A DNA stretch of 64,000 nt from Candidatus Amarolinea dominans (lineage in GTDB: Bacteria; Chloroflexota; Anaerolineae; SSC4; Amarolineaceae), in assembly GCA_016719785.1 (NCBI GenBank), contig JADJYJ010000006.1, positions 273,035 to 337,034 of the forward strand, written 5' to 3'. Position 1 is the first letter of the stretch. The number at the start of each line of letters is the position of its first letter. A program made the position numbers and the translations under genes. Below the pieces are notes generated by a model that saw only the letters and a list, made by a program, of their open reading frames with translations, was not told where the DNA came from and did no database searches. Positions 33,501-40,635 of this stretch are shown here, piece after piece.

Positions 33501-33919
33501 TGGCGGCGGGCATGGACGCCTACGTCAGTAAACCGTTCAAGACGGAGGAATTGCGCCAGATGGTCACCCAGTACGCTGCCGCGCCGCCTCTCGATCCCCT
33601 GGTTCTGGCCGAGCTGCGCTCCATCGGCGGCAGTATGCCCGGGCAGCCGGACATCCTGGATGAGATCATGCATCAGTTCACGGGCGACCTGCCGCAATAT
33701 ACCGCCAAGATGCGCCAGGCGCTGCAAAGCCAGGACGCCAACGCGTTGCAGCGCACCGCGCACAGCCTCAAAGGCAGCGGCGGCAGCTTCGGCGCACAAC
33801 GGGTGGCTTACCTCTGTGCCCACCTCGAAGACATGGGACGCAGCCAGGACCTGAGCAACGCACAGCCCTGGCTCGACCGCCTCGAAGTTGAGATCGAACG
33901 CATCCGCCGCGCCGACTGA
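30530..33919 (+). CDS. Hybrid sensor histidine kinase, membrane-PAS-GAF-HisKA-HATPase-REC-REC-HPt
   Basis: A 1129-residue BarA-type phosphorelay kinase. Residues about 20-180 hold five or six membrane helices, followed by a PAS domain (about 195-310; DSEERFRDLFENATDLIQIV), a GAF domain (about 330-480), HisKA (NMSHEIRTPMNG, His about 509) and HATPase (NAIKFT, DTGIGI, GGTGLGLAIS). Two receivers follow with Asp in LCDWQMPDMDG (about 800) and LMDVQMPEVDG (about 944). The C-terminal HPt has HSLKGSGGSFGA (His about 1078). All relay residues are present, so the full His-Asp-His-Asp relay could operate within it. The ATG at 30530 follows GGGAG by 10 bases; upstream in-frame codons run into the 24-bp repeat and are not protein-like. 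Confidence 0.96.
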   Translation: MPNESNDQRTWDAFFWIQTGNLALIYVIMGGIGLAFRAYNQIVVGSIIAVAAILVYYRLWRVGRQQPYRPLRIGMLILISCILYTGGIFVMGGARSPAIFLYVIPILTAGQFLPPRWFVAIAAFCFGIFNLLAVIEWQQQIDTTPWLFYAPPGPFTVADLVQASMLVLLLCAVTMLSYWRSNHAMHSSFAALRDSEERFRDLFENATDLIQIVNGDSHYQFVNHAWRRTLGYTDAEALQLTLADVIAPESWPACQVAYQQVLQGQSALDLEAAFVTHQGGRVIVQGNVTPNIKDGKFLATRGIFRDVTQQRKDEARQRRLLELAVVHGDMSKQFLTSGLQAVDEVLLRLGKTLDVSRAYIFRYRTTDRLLDNTHEWCAEGVAPEIQHLQGIAVEETIPSWQHILDEQGLIIASTTQHLPEEVQRLLRPQGVQALLLVVFSVNNQLAGFIGLDEVRHARQWLPEEVTAVRNTAEAYARLLEREQAERELLRARDAALESARLKSQFVANMSHEIRTPMNGVIGMLDLLHASDLNPTQLDYVNTAHHSAEALLFIINDILDFSKIEAGKMELEHDDFDLQHVVEDVAELLARPAQSKGLELATLIHRDVQTRLHGDPMRLRQVLTNLVSNAIKFTEHGEVIVQVTREQETDTQIIVRFVVSDTGIGIVPEQQKTIFQSFVQADGSTTRKYGGTGLGLAISKQLVELMGGKIGTQSQLGRGSIFWFTAVFGKQAALATGEAATPADLRNVRVLVVDDNATNRLILHQQLLSWECVPVEVTGGAEALTALRDAQRSGNPFRVVLCDWQMPDMDGGMLSVQVKRDPVLAATPLVLLTSVGEFGLERMADTIGFTASLTKPIRQLALYDTLVTVLGATHEPRTPRQAGMTETPGPAPALIAGGHVLLAEDNPVNQKLATHILTRLGYQVDVVDHGGLAVQAYMEKPYDLILMDVQMPEVDGFTATEQIREFEARRGGHVPIIALTAGALAGDRERCLAAGMDAYVSKPFKTEELRQMVTQYAAAPPLDPLVLAELRSIGGSMPGQPDILDEIMHQFTGDLPQYTAKMRQALQSQDANALQRTAHSLKGSGGSFGAQRVAYLCAHLEDMGRSQDLSNAQPWLDRLEVEIERIRRAD

Positions 33920-33928
33920 GCATGACAT

Positions 33929-34045
33929 CCCCTCGCAGGGCTGCAGCAAGATGACGACCTCAGAGGCACGCGACACCGTGCCAAGTCAACGCTGCGATGT
34001 GTACGTACCCCTGCGAGGGTTGGGCAGCCGAATAATCGTCCAACC
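33929..34045. repeat. 117-bp repeat unit, copy 1
   Basis: This unit starts CCCCTCGCAGGGCTGCAGC and ends AATAATCGTCCAACC. It is identical to 34084-34200. CCCTCGCAGGG near its start and CCCTGCGAGGG at about 34009 are inverted copies of each other, and GGTTGG...CCAACC forms a further small stem at its end. It follows the kinase gene directly. Confidence 0.9.
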
Positions 34046-34073
34046 TTGCGCAGTTGTCGTTGTAACACGGTCT

Positions 34074-36581
34074 TCAGACCGTCCCCCTCGCAGGGCTGCA
34101 GCAAGATGACGACCTCAGAGGCACGCGACACCGTGCCAAGTCAACGCTGCGATGTGTACGTACCCCTGCGAGGGTTGGGCAGCCGAATAATCGTCCAACC
34201 CGGGCGTTGTGTTGTACGGGGGCAGCAGGCCGGCGGACACGCCAGTCACCGTGTACGTACCCCTGCGAGGGTTGGGCAGCCGAATAATCGTCCAACCTTG
34301 CGCAGGCCCGCCAGGGCCTTCCACCTCGTAGCCCGATCCGTTTACGGTCGGGCGCTGTCGGCTTGCCCGGTGATTTGTGTGGCAGCCAGCCTGCGCAAGA
34401 GGAGGGGAGCGTCCAACCTTGCGCAGGCCCGCCAGGTAAGGAGCGTGCGCCGCGGCAGGCGCTTCCCACCCCACCTCCGGTCCAATTTCCCTGCAGCCAG
34501 TAGGTGCATGCTTTATTGACAGCGCATGCGCCGCATCCGGCGTCTAAAGAAGCTGTCCAGGAAAAAGTACACTCGCCGGTAGCATATGTCCCATTGGGTG
34601 TAACGGGTACTGACGGCGCAGAGATGTCTCTGCTGATATTCGCCCAGTTTGACCAGTTTCCGTTTTGTCCGGATACGTTTTTCCCTGCGACGCGCACGCC
34701 ATAGCTGCCGGTTGAAAAACCCGAGTTGAAATTGGATGTAAAAGAGATCGCTGTCTGATTGCTTGTCCAGTCCCATCCGCTTCCCTGTCGTTGCAGATCA
34801 TAGGATGCTGCTGCGGGAGATACTGCAGACCATGTCCATGTACCATTACCGCTTGTACAGGCAGGACTCGCATTTACCACCGGTGTACCCGGTGTGGGCG
34901 ACGGGATGGCAGTTGGAAAAACACAAGAATCATTTGTTGCCCATGCTGATTGCGTATCAAAACTATCGCGGGAGCGGACTCTGCCGTAGACCGTGATGCC
35001 CGGGCCAAAAGCGCTGGCCGGCGTTGATTTGGTAATACCCGATGTCCAACCGTCGGGCCAGGTATCGTTTGAATAGATGACAGATGATGAGCCAAAATTG
35101 GGATCTGTGGAAAGCCGCGCCCAGTACGGATAGTTGTGCAACCCGCCGCAGCCTGTATCGGTCGCAGGGCTCCAAGAGGCCGAGACTGAACCGTTGGTGT
35201 TACAGATTAAGTTCAGCCCGCCGGGCGTTGTGGGAGCTGTGACGTCGCGGCCGATGTTGAGCCAGGAGGACCAGATCGGCTCTGCCATTTTCCAGGAAAC
35301 ACGAATACCGTAGTTGCCGGTCGCGTAGCCTGAAAAAGATGGGGTGAACGAGTTGCCGGAGACAGAGCTTGTCCAGTTCCAGGCAGTGGCGCCGGCCGAG
35401 TTTTGGCGAGAGACATCATAGTTTCCGGCTTGTCCTGTCCAGCTCCAGGTGCTGTTGGTGTTCGTGCAAAGAGGAGATGCAGATAAAGTAACCGGCGTTG
35501 GCGCCGGCCACAAGGAACCGCAGCAGGTGTCTTTACAGTTGAACGTATTATCCTCACACCACTGATCTTCGCAGTTGGCATCGCCAATGCCCCCGTCCCC
35601 GGGCGTCCATCTATAATGTCCAGCCAGATAGGTTAAGTTACACTGGCTGTTACCATTAGTTCCGCCACGCCATATATTATCCGGATCAAATGGGTTACCT
35701 TTCCGACAGTCTCCTGTACATGCATTACCGGAACAACTACAGTTAGTACTATTATATGTGCTCGCACTTCGACAACACGAGCCGTTGTTTTGACACATAA
35801 ACTCACCCGGTTGACAGCCTGGCGGTTGTACATCGCACGCACCGCAGGTACACGTATTGTTATTGCTGCAATAGTTACAGCTTGGTGCCCCGTTAAACTG
35901 TCCATTACTCCAACATCCGCTGGCATTTCCATTCCAGTTGCTACATGGCCCTCCCCAGTTCGAACCTTCGCATCCTTGCGGAATGGGTGTTATGGTAGGA
36001 CTTCCCGGAGGGGCAGATGAAGAGCTTCCGCTTCCGGCGCAGTCACTGCTCACGCCGGATCCCCAGACTGTCTGATTGGGTGTACAAATGCCGTCGTACT
36101 CACCGTTAAAGCAGGTCACAGCCTGACCATAGGCGTTACAGCAGGTTTTATAAATAGAAGTTCCAATAGCACACCCATCAGAAGTACATTTTCCCGGCCG
36201 CAGGCCAGTCTGGCCCAGACAACTGTCTGTAACAGGGCAGCGCACAGGCTCCCAGTGGTAGGAGCAGTCTGTGACGAATCGAGGATCTACCTCATCAACA
36301 AGGCATTCCGCATTATGAAAATAGGTCCAGATCCGCTCTCCCTGACACACAGACTCTCCGCTCCCCGGCACACAACAAACATTGGGAGGAGGAGGTCGGG
36401 TACAGCCGTCTTCCCGGCAGAGCGCGCCGGGCGCGCAGTCCGGGTCTCCCTCATAGGTACAGTCGCAGTTTTCCGCACAGCTTCGCGCCTGAACGGAAAA
36501 ATCCGCCGAATGCCGAAAATACACGTTGGCAACACTCAAGACAAGGAAAGCAGCAATGGCGCAGACAAATGCGTTTCTCAT
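34074..36581 (-). CDS. Secreted Cys-rich protein with fibronectin-like repeats, C-terminus lost in a repeat array
   Basis: I do not recognise a named family. The 835-residue frame has a signal peptide (MRNAFVCAIAAFLVLSVANVYF), then about 330 residues with more than 40 Cys in short modules (such as CAENCDCTYEGDPDCAPGAL and CQPGEFMCQNNGSCC). Two or three beta-rich fibronectin-like segments follow (SVSASWSPATDTGCG, YDLQRQGSGWDWTS, GSYGVRVAGKN). After about residue 690 the protein runs into the repeats at 33.9-34.5 kb, so the true end is unknown. Its ATG overlaps the stop of the upstream gene by 4 bases. Base composition is lower in GC than its neighbours. A surface or adhesion role is possible but unproved. 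Confidence 0.7.
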   Translation of the reverse strand: MRNAFVCAIAAFLVLSVANVYFRHSADFSVQARSCAENCDCTYEGDPDCAPGALCREDGCTRPPPPNVCCVPGSGESVCQGERIWTYFHNAECLVDEVDPRFVTDCSYHWEPVRCPVTDSCLGQTGLRPGKCTSDGCAIGTSIYKTCCNAYGQAVTCFNGEYDGICTPNQTVWGSGVSSDCAGSGSSSSAPPGSPTITPIPQGCEGSNWGGPCSNWNGNASGCWSNGQFNGAPSCNYCSNNNTCTCGACDVQPPGCQPGEFMCQNNGSCCRSASTYNSTNCSCSGNACTGDCRKGNPFDPDNIWRGGTNGNSQCNLTYLAGHYRWTPGDGGIGDANCEDQWCEDNTFNCKDTCCGSLWPAPTPVTLSASPLCTNTNSTWSWTGQAGNYDVSRQNSAGATAWNWTSSVSGNSFTPSFSGYATGNYGIRVSWKMAEPIWSSWLNIGRDVTAPTTPGGLNLICNTNGSVSASWSPATDTGCGGLHNYPYWARLSTDPNFGSSSVIYSNDTWPDGWTSGITKSTPASAFGPGITVYGRVRSRDSFDTQSAWATNDSCVFPTAIPSPTPGTPVVNASPACTSGNGTWTWSAVSPAAASYDLQRQGSGWDWTSNQTAISFTSNFNSGFSTGSYGVRVAGKNVSGQNGNWSNWANISRDISAPSVPVTPNGTYATGECTFSWTASLDAGCGACAVNKACTYWLQGNWTGGGVGSACRGARSLPGGPAQGWTLPSSCAGWLPHKSPGKPTAPDRKRIGLRGGRPWRACARLDDYSAAQPSQGYVHGDWRVRRPAAPVQHNARVGRLFGCPTLAGVRTHRSVDLARCRVPLRSSSCCSPARGTV
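34084..34200. repeat. 117-bp repeat unit, copy 2
   Basis: Identical to copy 1 over the whole 117 bases, with a 38-base spacer between the copies. The identity points to recent duplication or gene conversion. Confidence 0.9.
34249..34500. repeat. Partial third copy and nested short repeats
   Basis: 34251-34297 repeats the last 47 bases of the 117-bp unit (from GTGTACGTACCCCTGCGAGG). CAACCTTGCGCAGGCCCGCC then occurs at about 34293 and again at about 34411, with an inverted CCTGCGCAAG between them near 34388. The frame of the Cys-rich protein runs on through this stretch but the sequence is not protein-like. Confidence 0.8.
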
Positions 36582-37102
36582 AAGGTTGTAAAATCAGCCG
36601 GCTGGATCAGCATAACCGGCTTGCTCTTGGCATCTGTCCGGCGAAGATAAATAACTATGTTGAAGCCTGATCCGACCAAGCGCGCTTCCTGCGCCTCCGC
36701 AATCTTTTCCCCTTGCCTGGCCACATCATAGCGGGTGAAACTTTGGCCGGTGATACGGTACACGGCCTCCAGTTTCAGCTTCTTGTTTTCCAAAATGATC
36801 AGAGGCTCCCGGCTGGCAGACGATACTGCCCACCCGGGCCGCAGACCCCCGCCAAACACCGCGAACAGGCCTGCTCCGACCGGCAAAGCATAGCCCACCC
36901 CGGCGTATTGGCCTTCGAGGGTGACGACTTTGCCTGTCTTGCAGTACTGTTTGGAAACCGGACAGAAAAAACGGGTAGCAGGAGTAGGAGTGGATGCAGT
37001 CTGCTTGCCGGGCCGGCGGGTCGTCAGCAGCACGACAGTGAAAACAAGAACAACGACAGACAGAGCAAGAAAAAGTAAAAGTAGTTTGCGCCTCATATAC
37101 AT
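36578..37102 (-). CDS. Membrane-anchored protein of unknown function
   Basis: About 174 residues with one N-terminal membrane segment (LLLLFLALSVVVLVFTVVLL) and an outside domain containing CPVSKQYCKTGKVVTLEG, YAGVGYALPVGAGLFAVFGGG and KKLKLEAVYRITGQSF. I recognise no family. The glycine-rich VGYALPVGAGLFAVF part recalls small beta-domains, but no catalytic motif is visible. The start is uncertain: ATGs at 37102 and 37096 lack ribosome sites, and a TTG at 37126 is also in frame. The stop overlaps the Cys-rich protein gene (ATGA), so the two are translated together, 27 bases after the lipoprotein gene. Confidence 0.65.
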   Translation of the reverse strand: MYMRRKLLLLFLALSVVVLVFTVVLLTTRRPGKQTASTPTPATRFFCPVSKQYCKTGKVVTLEGQYAGVGYALPVGAGLFAVFGGGLRPGWAVSSASREPLIILENKKLKLEAVYRITGQSFTRYDVARQGEKIAEAQEARLVGSGFNIVIYLRRTDAKSKPVMLIQPADFTTL

Positions 37103-37129
37103 CAGTATAGAGGAAAGTCCGCGCAAAAA

Positions 37130-38179
37130 TCAACTCATTTTGTTGCCGGCAAATACAAATGCGCCGTTGGCCTGAAGCACATGGTGAAATGAAAAATCGC
37201 CGGCTTTACTCAAGTCAAGGGAACCAATATACAATTCTACCTGTACATTTTTCCCATACATTGAAACCGGTAGCAGGTCTCCTCTGACTCCTTTGAGTAT
37301 TGCTTCTCCGGGCGCCACTTGCTTGCCCGCGTTATCTACAAATACCGCGTCGGCGTTATAGAAGGTCAAACCGGGACCCCAATTAATATCTTGGTAAGGA
37401 GCAAGTTGGTTCGGTACAAAAAACTTGACCTTACTGATCTGAACGCTTTTTGACAGCCCTGCACCCGGCTTGTAGCTCTTAATTTTCATGGGAATGTGGT
37501 ATGGATTTACTATGACGTTATCTTTTGGCAGGCCATTGATGTCTATCATTATTGGCCCAGCCGGACTTGGAACTTCCCACATCCTCGTCTCAGGTCCGGG
37601 TTCAAATGGCAGGGCGATTTTCCAGTTGCCTTTCTTTATCTCCTCCGGGGTGTTAGCTTGCTCTGTCAGCCTCGCAAGCACCTTTGGCTCCGTGATCACC
37701 ACGGCCGGCGCCGGCGCAAACTCGCGAATCGTTTTTTTCTGCTGGCCGTCCCACCTCGGCGCGCCCAACACCTGCACCGACGACACTCGCCCCACCACCT
37801 CGCCCACAGTAACGCCGTAGGGATTGCCCTTTTCCGCCACATACTGCATCCCGCCCTTGCCATCAGGCTTGAGGCTCAGCCCCGCAATGGCCGGCCCCGT
37901 CACCATCTCGGCCGTTGGGGTGGGTGTTGATGTTTCGGTGGGGTCTACAATCGGCGTGTTGGTGTCGGTTGGGGTGGCGGTGTCAATGGCCGGCCGGGTG
38001 GGGGTGGCGGTTGGGGTGGCGGTGTCAGGGGCGGGAAGCGGCGTATTCGATGCGCCCCTCGTGGCGGTGATCTCAGCCACGCGGCCGGCGATGGGCGTCG
38101 GCCCGCGGCAGGCGCTCAGCAGGAGCAGCGCGCAGACAGCAAGCCAGGCTACGCATAGGAATTGACGCTGCGTTTTCAT
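37130..38179 (-). CDS. Lipoprotein with Thr/Pro-rich linker, function unknown
   Basis: A 349-residue lipoprotein: signal segment QFLCVAWLAVCALLLLSAC with lipobox LSAC, then about 70 residues rich in TPT and DTATPT, then a globular domain of about 230 residues (MQYVAEKGNPYGVTVGEVVG, PNQLAPYQDINWGPGLTF, VELYIGSLDLSKAGDFSFHH). GGAGG lies 6 bases before the ATG at 38179. I recognise no family. It heads a three-gene transcript with the anchored protein and the Cys-rich protein, so the three probably work together at the cell surface. Confidence 0.75.
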   Translation of the reverse strand: MKTQRQFLCVAWLAVCALLLLSACRGPTPIAGRVAEITATRGASNTPLPAPDTATPTATPTRPAIDTATPTDTNTPIVDPTETSTPTPTAEMVTGPAIAGLSLKPDGKGGMQYVAEKGNPYGVTVGEVVGRVSSVQVLGAPRWDGQQKKTIREFAPAPAVVITEPKVLARLTEQANTPEEIKKGNWKIALPFEPGPETRMWEVPSPAGPIMIDINGLPKDNVIVNPYHIPMKIKSYKPGAGLSKSVQISKVKFFVPNQLAPYQDINWGPGLTFYNADAVFVDNAGKQVAPGEAILKGVRGDLLPVSMYGKNVQVELYIGSLDLSKAGDFSFHHVLQANGAFVFAGNKMS

Positions 38180-38218
38180 CGTCAGCCTCCAGACAGGGAA
38201 ATACTTCTTCAAGGAATT

Positions 38219-38286
38219 CTCACACAAAGCCACTAAGACACAAAGGAATCGGTTGGCGTCTTGGTGTCTTGGTGTCTTGGTGTGAG
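38219..38286. repeat. Quasi-periodic hairpin repeat (ACACCAAG type)
   Basis: CTCACACAAAGCCACTAAGA at the left pairs approximately with the right arm, which is GTCTTGGT repeated three times and ends GGTGTGAG. It lies just upstream of the lipoprotein gene. A relative is at 51747-51842. Confidence 0.8.
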
Positions 38287-38412
38287 CTATGTTGCGCCCT
38301 CGGCGGTGATTTCCGCCTTGCATTCTCCACTTTACCGTAGTTTCGGGCCTTTGGCAAGGGCTGCCGGCCTGCCTCAGCAAATCCAGACGAATTCACCGCG
38401 GAGTATCAAGCC

Positions 38413-38460
38413 CACCGAATGAATTCGGTGTCTGATACGTCAAACCCGCTCAAGCGGGTT
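38413..38460. repeat. Paired short hairpins (REP-like)
   Basis: CACCGAAT-GA-ATTCGGTG (38413-38430) and AACCCGCT-CA-AGCGGGTT (38443-38460), two exact 8-bp stems 12 bases apart. The same pair in a different order occurs in both 116-bp repeats that follow. Confidence 0.8.
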
Positions 38461-38505
38461 ACGCTGGTGGGAACTGGTCTTGTGGGGTTGTGGTGGTTGG
38501 GGTTA

Positions 38506-38621
38506 TGAATTCGCTCTGCCATGAATTTTACGCCTTGAACTGACACACCCAACACCAACCTGCTTCAGCAGGTTTCGGTGTATCAGACCGTGAATTCATT
38601 CACGGGGCGGTCCTCAACGCA
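38506..38621. repeat. 116-bp direct repeat, copy A
   Basis: It starts TGAATTCGCTCTGCCATGAA and ends CGGTCCTCAACGCA. It contains AACCTGCT-TC-AGCAGGTT (38557-38574) and CCGTGAAT-TC-ATTCACGG (38588-38605). The segment between the copies begins with an AGAGACGCCAGGGCGCAAAGA-type purine-rich run. Confidence 0.9.
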
Positions 38622-38691
38622 GAGACGCCAGGGCGCAAAGACGCAAAGGATATTCGGGAGAGCGCTGCTCATTCACGGGTGATTCAGCTTG

Positions 38692-38807
38692 TGAATTCGT
38701 TCTGCCACGAATTTTACGCCTTGAACTGACACACCCAACACCAACCTGCTTCAGCAGGTTTCGGTGTATCAGACCGTGAATTCATTCACGGGGCGGTCCT
38801 CAACGCA
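38692..38807. repeat. 116-bp direct repeat, copy B
   Basis: Nearly identical to copy A; differences are visible only near the left end (TTCGTTCTGCCACG against TTCGCTCTGCCATG). It ends 9 bases before the stop of the phosphatase gene. The whole stretch 38180-38816 holds repeats and no gene that I can support. Confidence 0.9.
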
Positions 38808-38816
38808 AAAGCATTT

Positions 38817-39551
38817 TTACGTGAGCAAATCGGCCGGCAGATGTGCGCAGCGGTTGAGGTAGCGAATAGAGATGCGGCCCGCGGCTGGCACATCCAGGCG
38901 CGAGATCGCGGTGTTGACCAAGAAATAGGCCACGCCATCCAACGCCTGCTGGCCGTAGACTTTGAGCAGGCGGTCGCTGAACGCGCCGTGCGTCATCATG
39001 CAGATGCGCTCGTCCGTGCCAGCCCATGCGGCCAGGCGCTCCATCACCCGGCCGGCGCGCAGCAGGCTCTCCGGCCGGGTTTCGCGGCCGCCCCACCACC
39101 AGCCATCTTCGCCGATGGCGTCCGGCAAGATCGCCTGCGGAAATTCGGCCTGCAGATCGGTGCGCGTGCGGCCCGGCAGTCCCACCTCACCAATCGGTCC
39201 GCCATAGTCCAGATAAATCCCGCCGACCTCGAAAATGTCAGCCCACACCTCTGGAATCAACCCCAGCGCGTCGGCCAGCACCTGGGCGGTTTGCAGCGTA
39301 CGCGTCATCGGGCTGACCAACAGGCGCGTGAAGCTGTAGCCCTGCTGATTGAATTGATTGAATTCATTGCTGCCGTTGGTCGCCAGGTGCGCCGCCTCGG
39401 TCGCGGGTAGGCGCTGCGCGGCCAGGTAATCGGCCAGACGCCGCGTCTGCTGCCAGCCCACGTCGGTCAGGCGTGGGTCTTCCACACGCAGGGTCTGGTC
39501 AGGCAGGGCGTTGTTGGTGGACTGGGCATGGCGAATCAGATAAAGCTCCAC
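38817..39551 (-). CDS. Histidine phosphatase superfamily (phosphoglycerate mutase-like) protein
   Basis: A 244-residue phosphatase of the branch-1 histidine phosphatase fold. The catalytic RHA motif is LIRHAQSTNN (His about 7), the Arg of the second motif is in SPMTRTLQTA, and the second catalytic His is in MMTHGAFSD (about 190). The substrate cannot be told; members act on phosphosugars, nucleotides or other small phosphates. The start is a GTG with GGAGG 11 bases upstream. It is on the same strand as, and 36 bases downstream of, the fructose bisphosphatase gene. Confidence 0.93.
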   Translation of the reverse strand: MELYLIRHAQSTNNALPDQTLRVEDPRLTDVGWQQTRRLADYLAAQRLPATEAAHLATNGSNEFNQFNQQGYSFTRLLVSPMTRTLQTAQVLADALGLIPEVWADIFEVGGIYLDYGGPIGEVGLPGRTRTDLQAEFPQAILPDAIGEDGWWWGGRETRPESLLRAGRVMERLAAWAGTDERICMMTHGAFSDRLLKVYGQQALDGVAYFLVNTAISRLDVPAAGRISIRYLNRCAHLPADLLT

Positions 39552-39587
39552 GACTCGAAGAACCTCCGCACAAAGGAGATGAATGAG

Positions 39588-40574
39588 TTAGTGTAGCACG
39601 TGCTCGGCGTAGATCAGACGCCGCGTGCCGGTTTCGCCGCGCAGGATCAACGAATGGGTCTCGGCCCGTTTGCCGTGATAGCGCACGCCAGACAGGAGCG
39701 GCCCATCGGTGATGCCGGTGGCGGCAAAGAAGATATTGTCGCTGGCGATGATCTCGCGCGCGCTGAGGATCTGTCGCGTGCTCAGCCCGGCAATCTTGAT
39801 CTCCTCACGCTCGACATCGCTTTGCGGCGCCAGGCGTCCCAACATGCCGCCGCCCAGGGCGCGCACCGCACAGGCCGCCATGATGCCCTCGGACACGCCG
39901 CCCACGCCCATCAGCATGTCGGCGCGGCCGTTGGGCGCCACCACCAGCAGCGCGCCAGCCACGTCGCCGGCCGCGCGCAGCATGACGCGGGCGCCGGCGC
40001 GGCGGATTTCATCCACCAGCTCGGCATGGCGCGGCCGGTCGAGCACGAAGACCACCAGGTCGTGAATGTCCTTTTTCTTGAGGCGCGCCACCAGCGCCAA
40101 CGTCCAGGCGGCCGGCGCGTCCATGCACTCCGGCACCAGCGCGGGGGCCACCTCGGCGTCCACGATGATCTTCTCCATGTAGATGGCCTGCTGCGGCGCC
40201 CACATGCTGCCGACCGGCGCCACCGCGCAGGCGGCGATGGCGCCGGATCGTCCCGAAGCCAGCAAACTGCGGCCTTCGATGGGGTCCACCACGACATCCA
40301 ACATCGGCCCTTTACCGGTGCCGATGCGGGCGCCGGTGTCGAAGGGTGAATGCATTCCCAGTTTGAGTTCTTCGCCGGTGACGATATAGCCGTCCATGTC
40401 TAGCGAGTTGAGGATCTGGTACATCGCGTCACCGGCGATGTGATCGGCCTCGTCGGGATGATCCAAGCCCACATAGCGCCCGGCCGCCAGGGCCGCAGCT
40501 TCCGTCGCGCGGACCAAATCCAGACCCAGGTTGCGTGAGGTGACGACTTTGACCATCGAAGGTGCGTTTGGCAT
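39588..40574 (-). CDS. glpX: Class II fructose-1,6-bisphosphatase
   Basis: A 328-residue GlpX-type phosphatase that releases phosphate from fructose 1,6-bisphosphate in gluconeogenesis. Metal- and substrate-binding features are VVDPIEGRSL (the DPxEG motif), YMEKIIVD, GVGGVSEGIMAACAVRALGG and ATGITDGPLLSGV. The usual IGEGExDEAP loop is replaced by VTGEELKLGMHSP, and the DPIEG is followed by R in place of T, so this is a divergent subgroup; the metal-binding Glu and Asp positions still appear occupied. GAGAGG precedes the ATG. It may be expressed with the downstream phosphatase. Confidence 0.9.
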   Translation of the reverse strand: MPNAPSMVKVVTSRNLGLDLVRATEAAALAAGRYVGLDHPDEADHIAGDAMYQILNSLDMDGYIVTGEELKLGMHSPFDTGARIGTGKGPMLDVVVDPIEGRSLLASGRSGAIAACAVAPVGSMWAPQQAIYMEKIIVDAEVAPALVPECMDAPAAWTLALVARLKKKDIHDLVVFVLDRPRHAELVDEIRRAGARVMLRAAGDVAGALLVVAPNGRADMLMGVGGVSEGIMAACAVRALGGGMLGRLAPQSDVEREEIKIAGLSTRQILSAREIIASDNIFFAATGITDGPLLSGVRYHGKRAETHSLILRGETGTRRLIYAEHVLH

Positions 40575-40600
40575 ATCTCAAAACCTCTCTTGGCGGCTCC

Positions 40601-40614
40601 CCGAACGAGTTCGG
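40601..40614. repeat. Short hairpin CCGAAC-GA-GTTCGG
   Basis: A 6-bp exact stem of the same design as the CCGAAT-type hairpins at 13539 and 38413, here between the SulP and fructose bisphosphatase genes. Confidence 0.5.
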
Positions 40615-40635
40615 AACTCCCGGCCGCGAAAACAG

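Noticed and set aside
33929..34297. Repeat array resembling a CRISPR
   Set aside because: The units are 117 bp, only two are full length, spacing is irregular and there is no cas gene; it is a duplicated element with internal inverted repeats.
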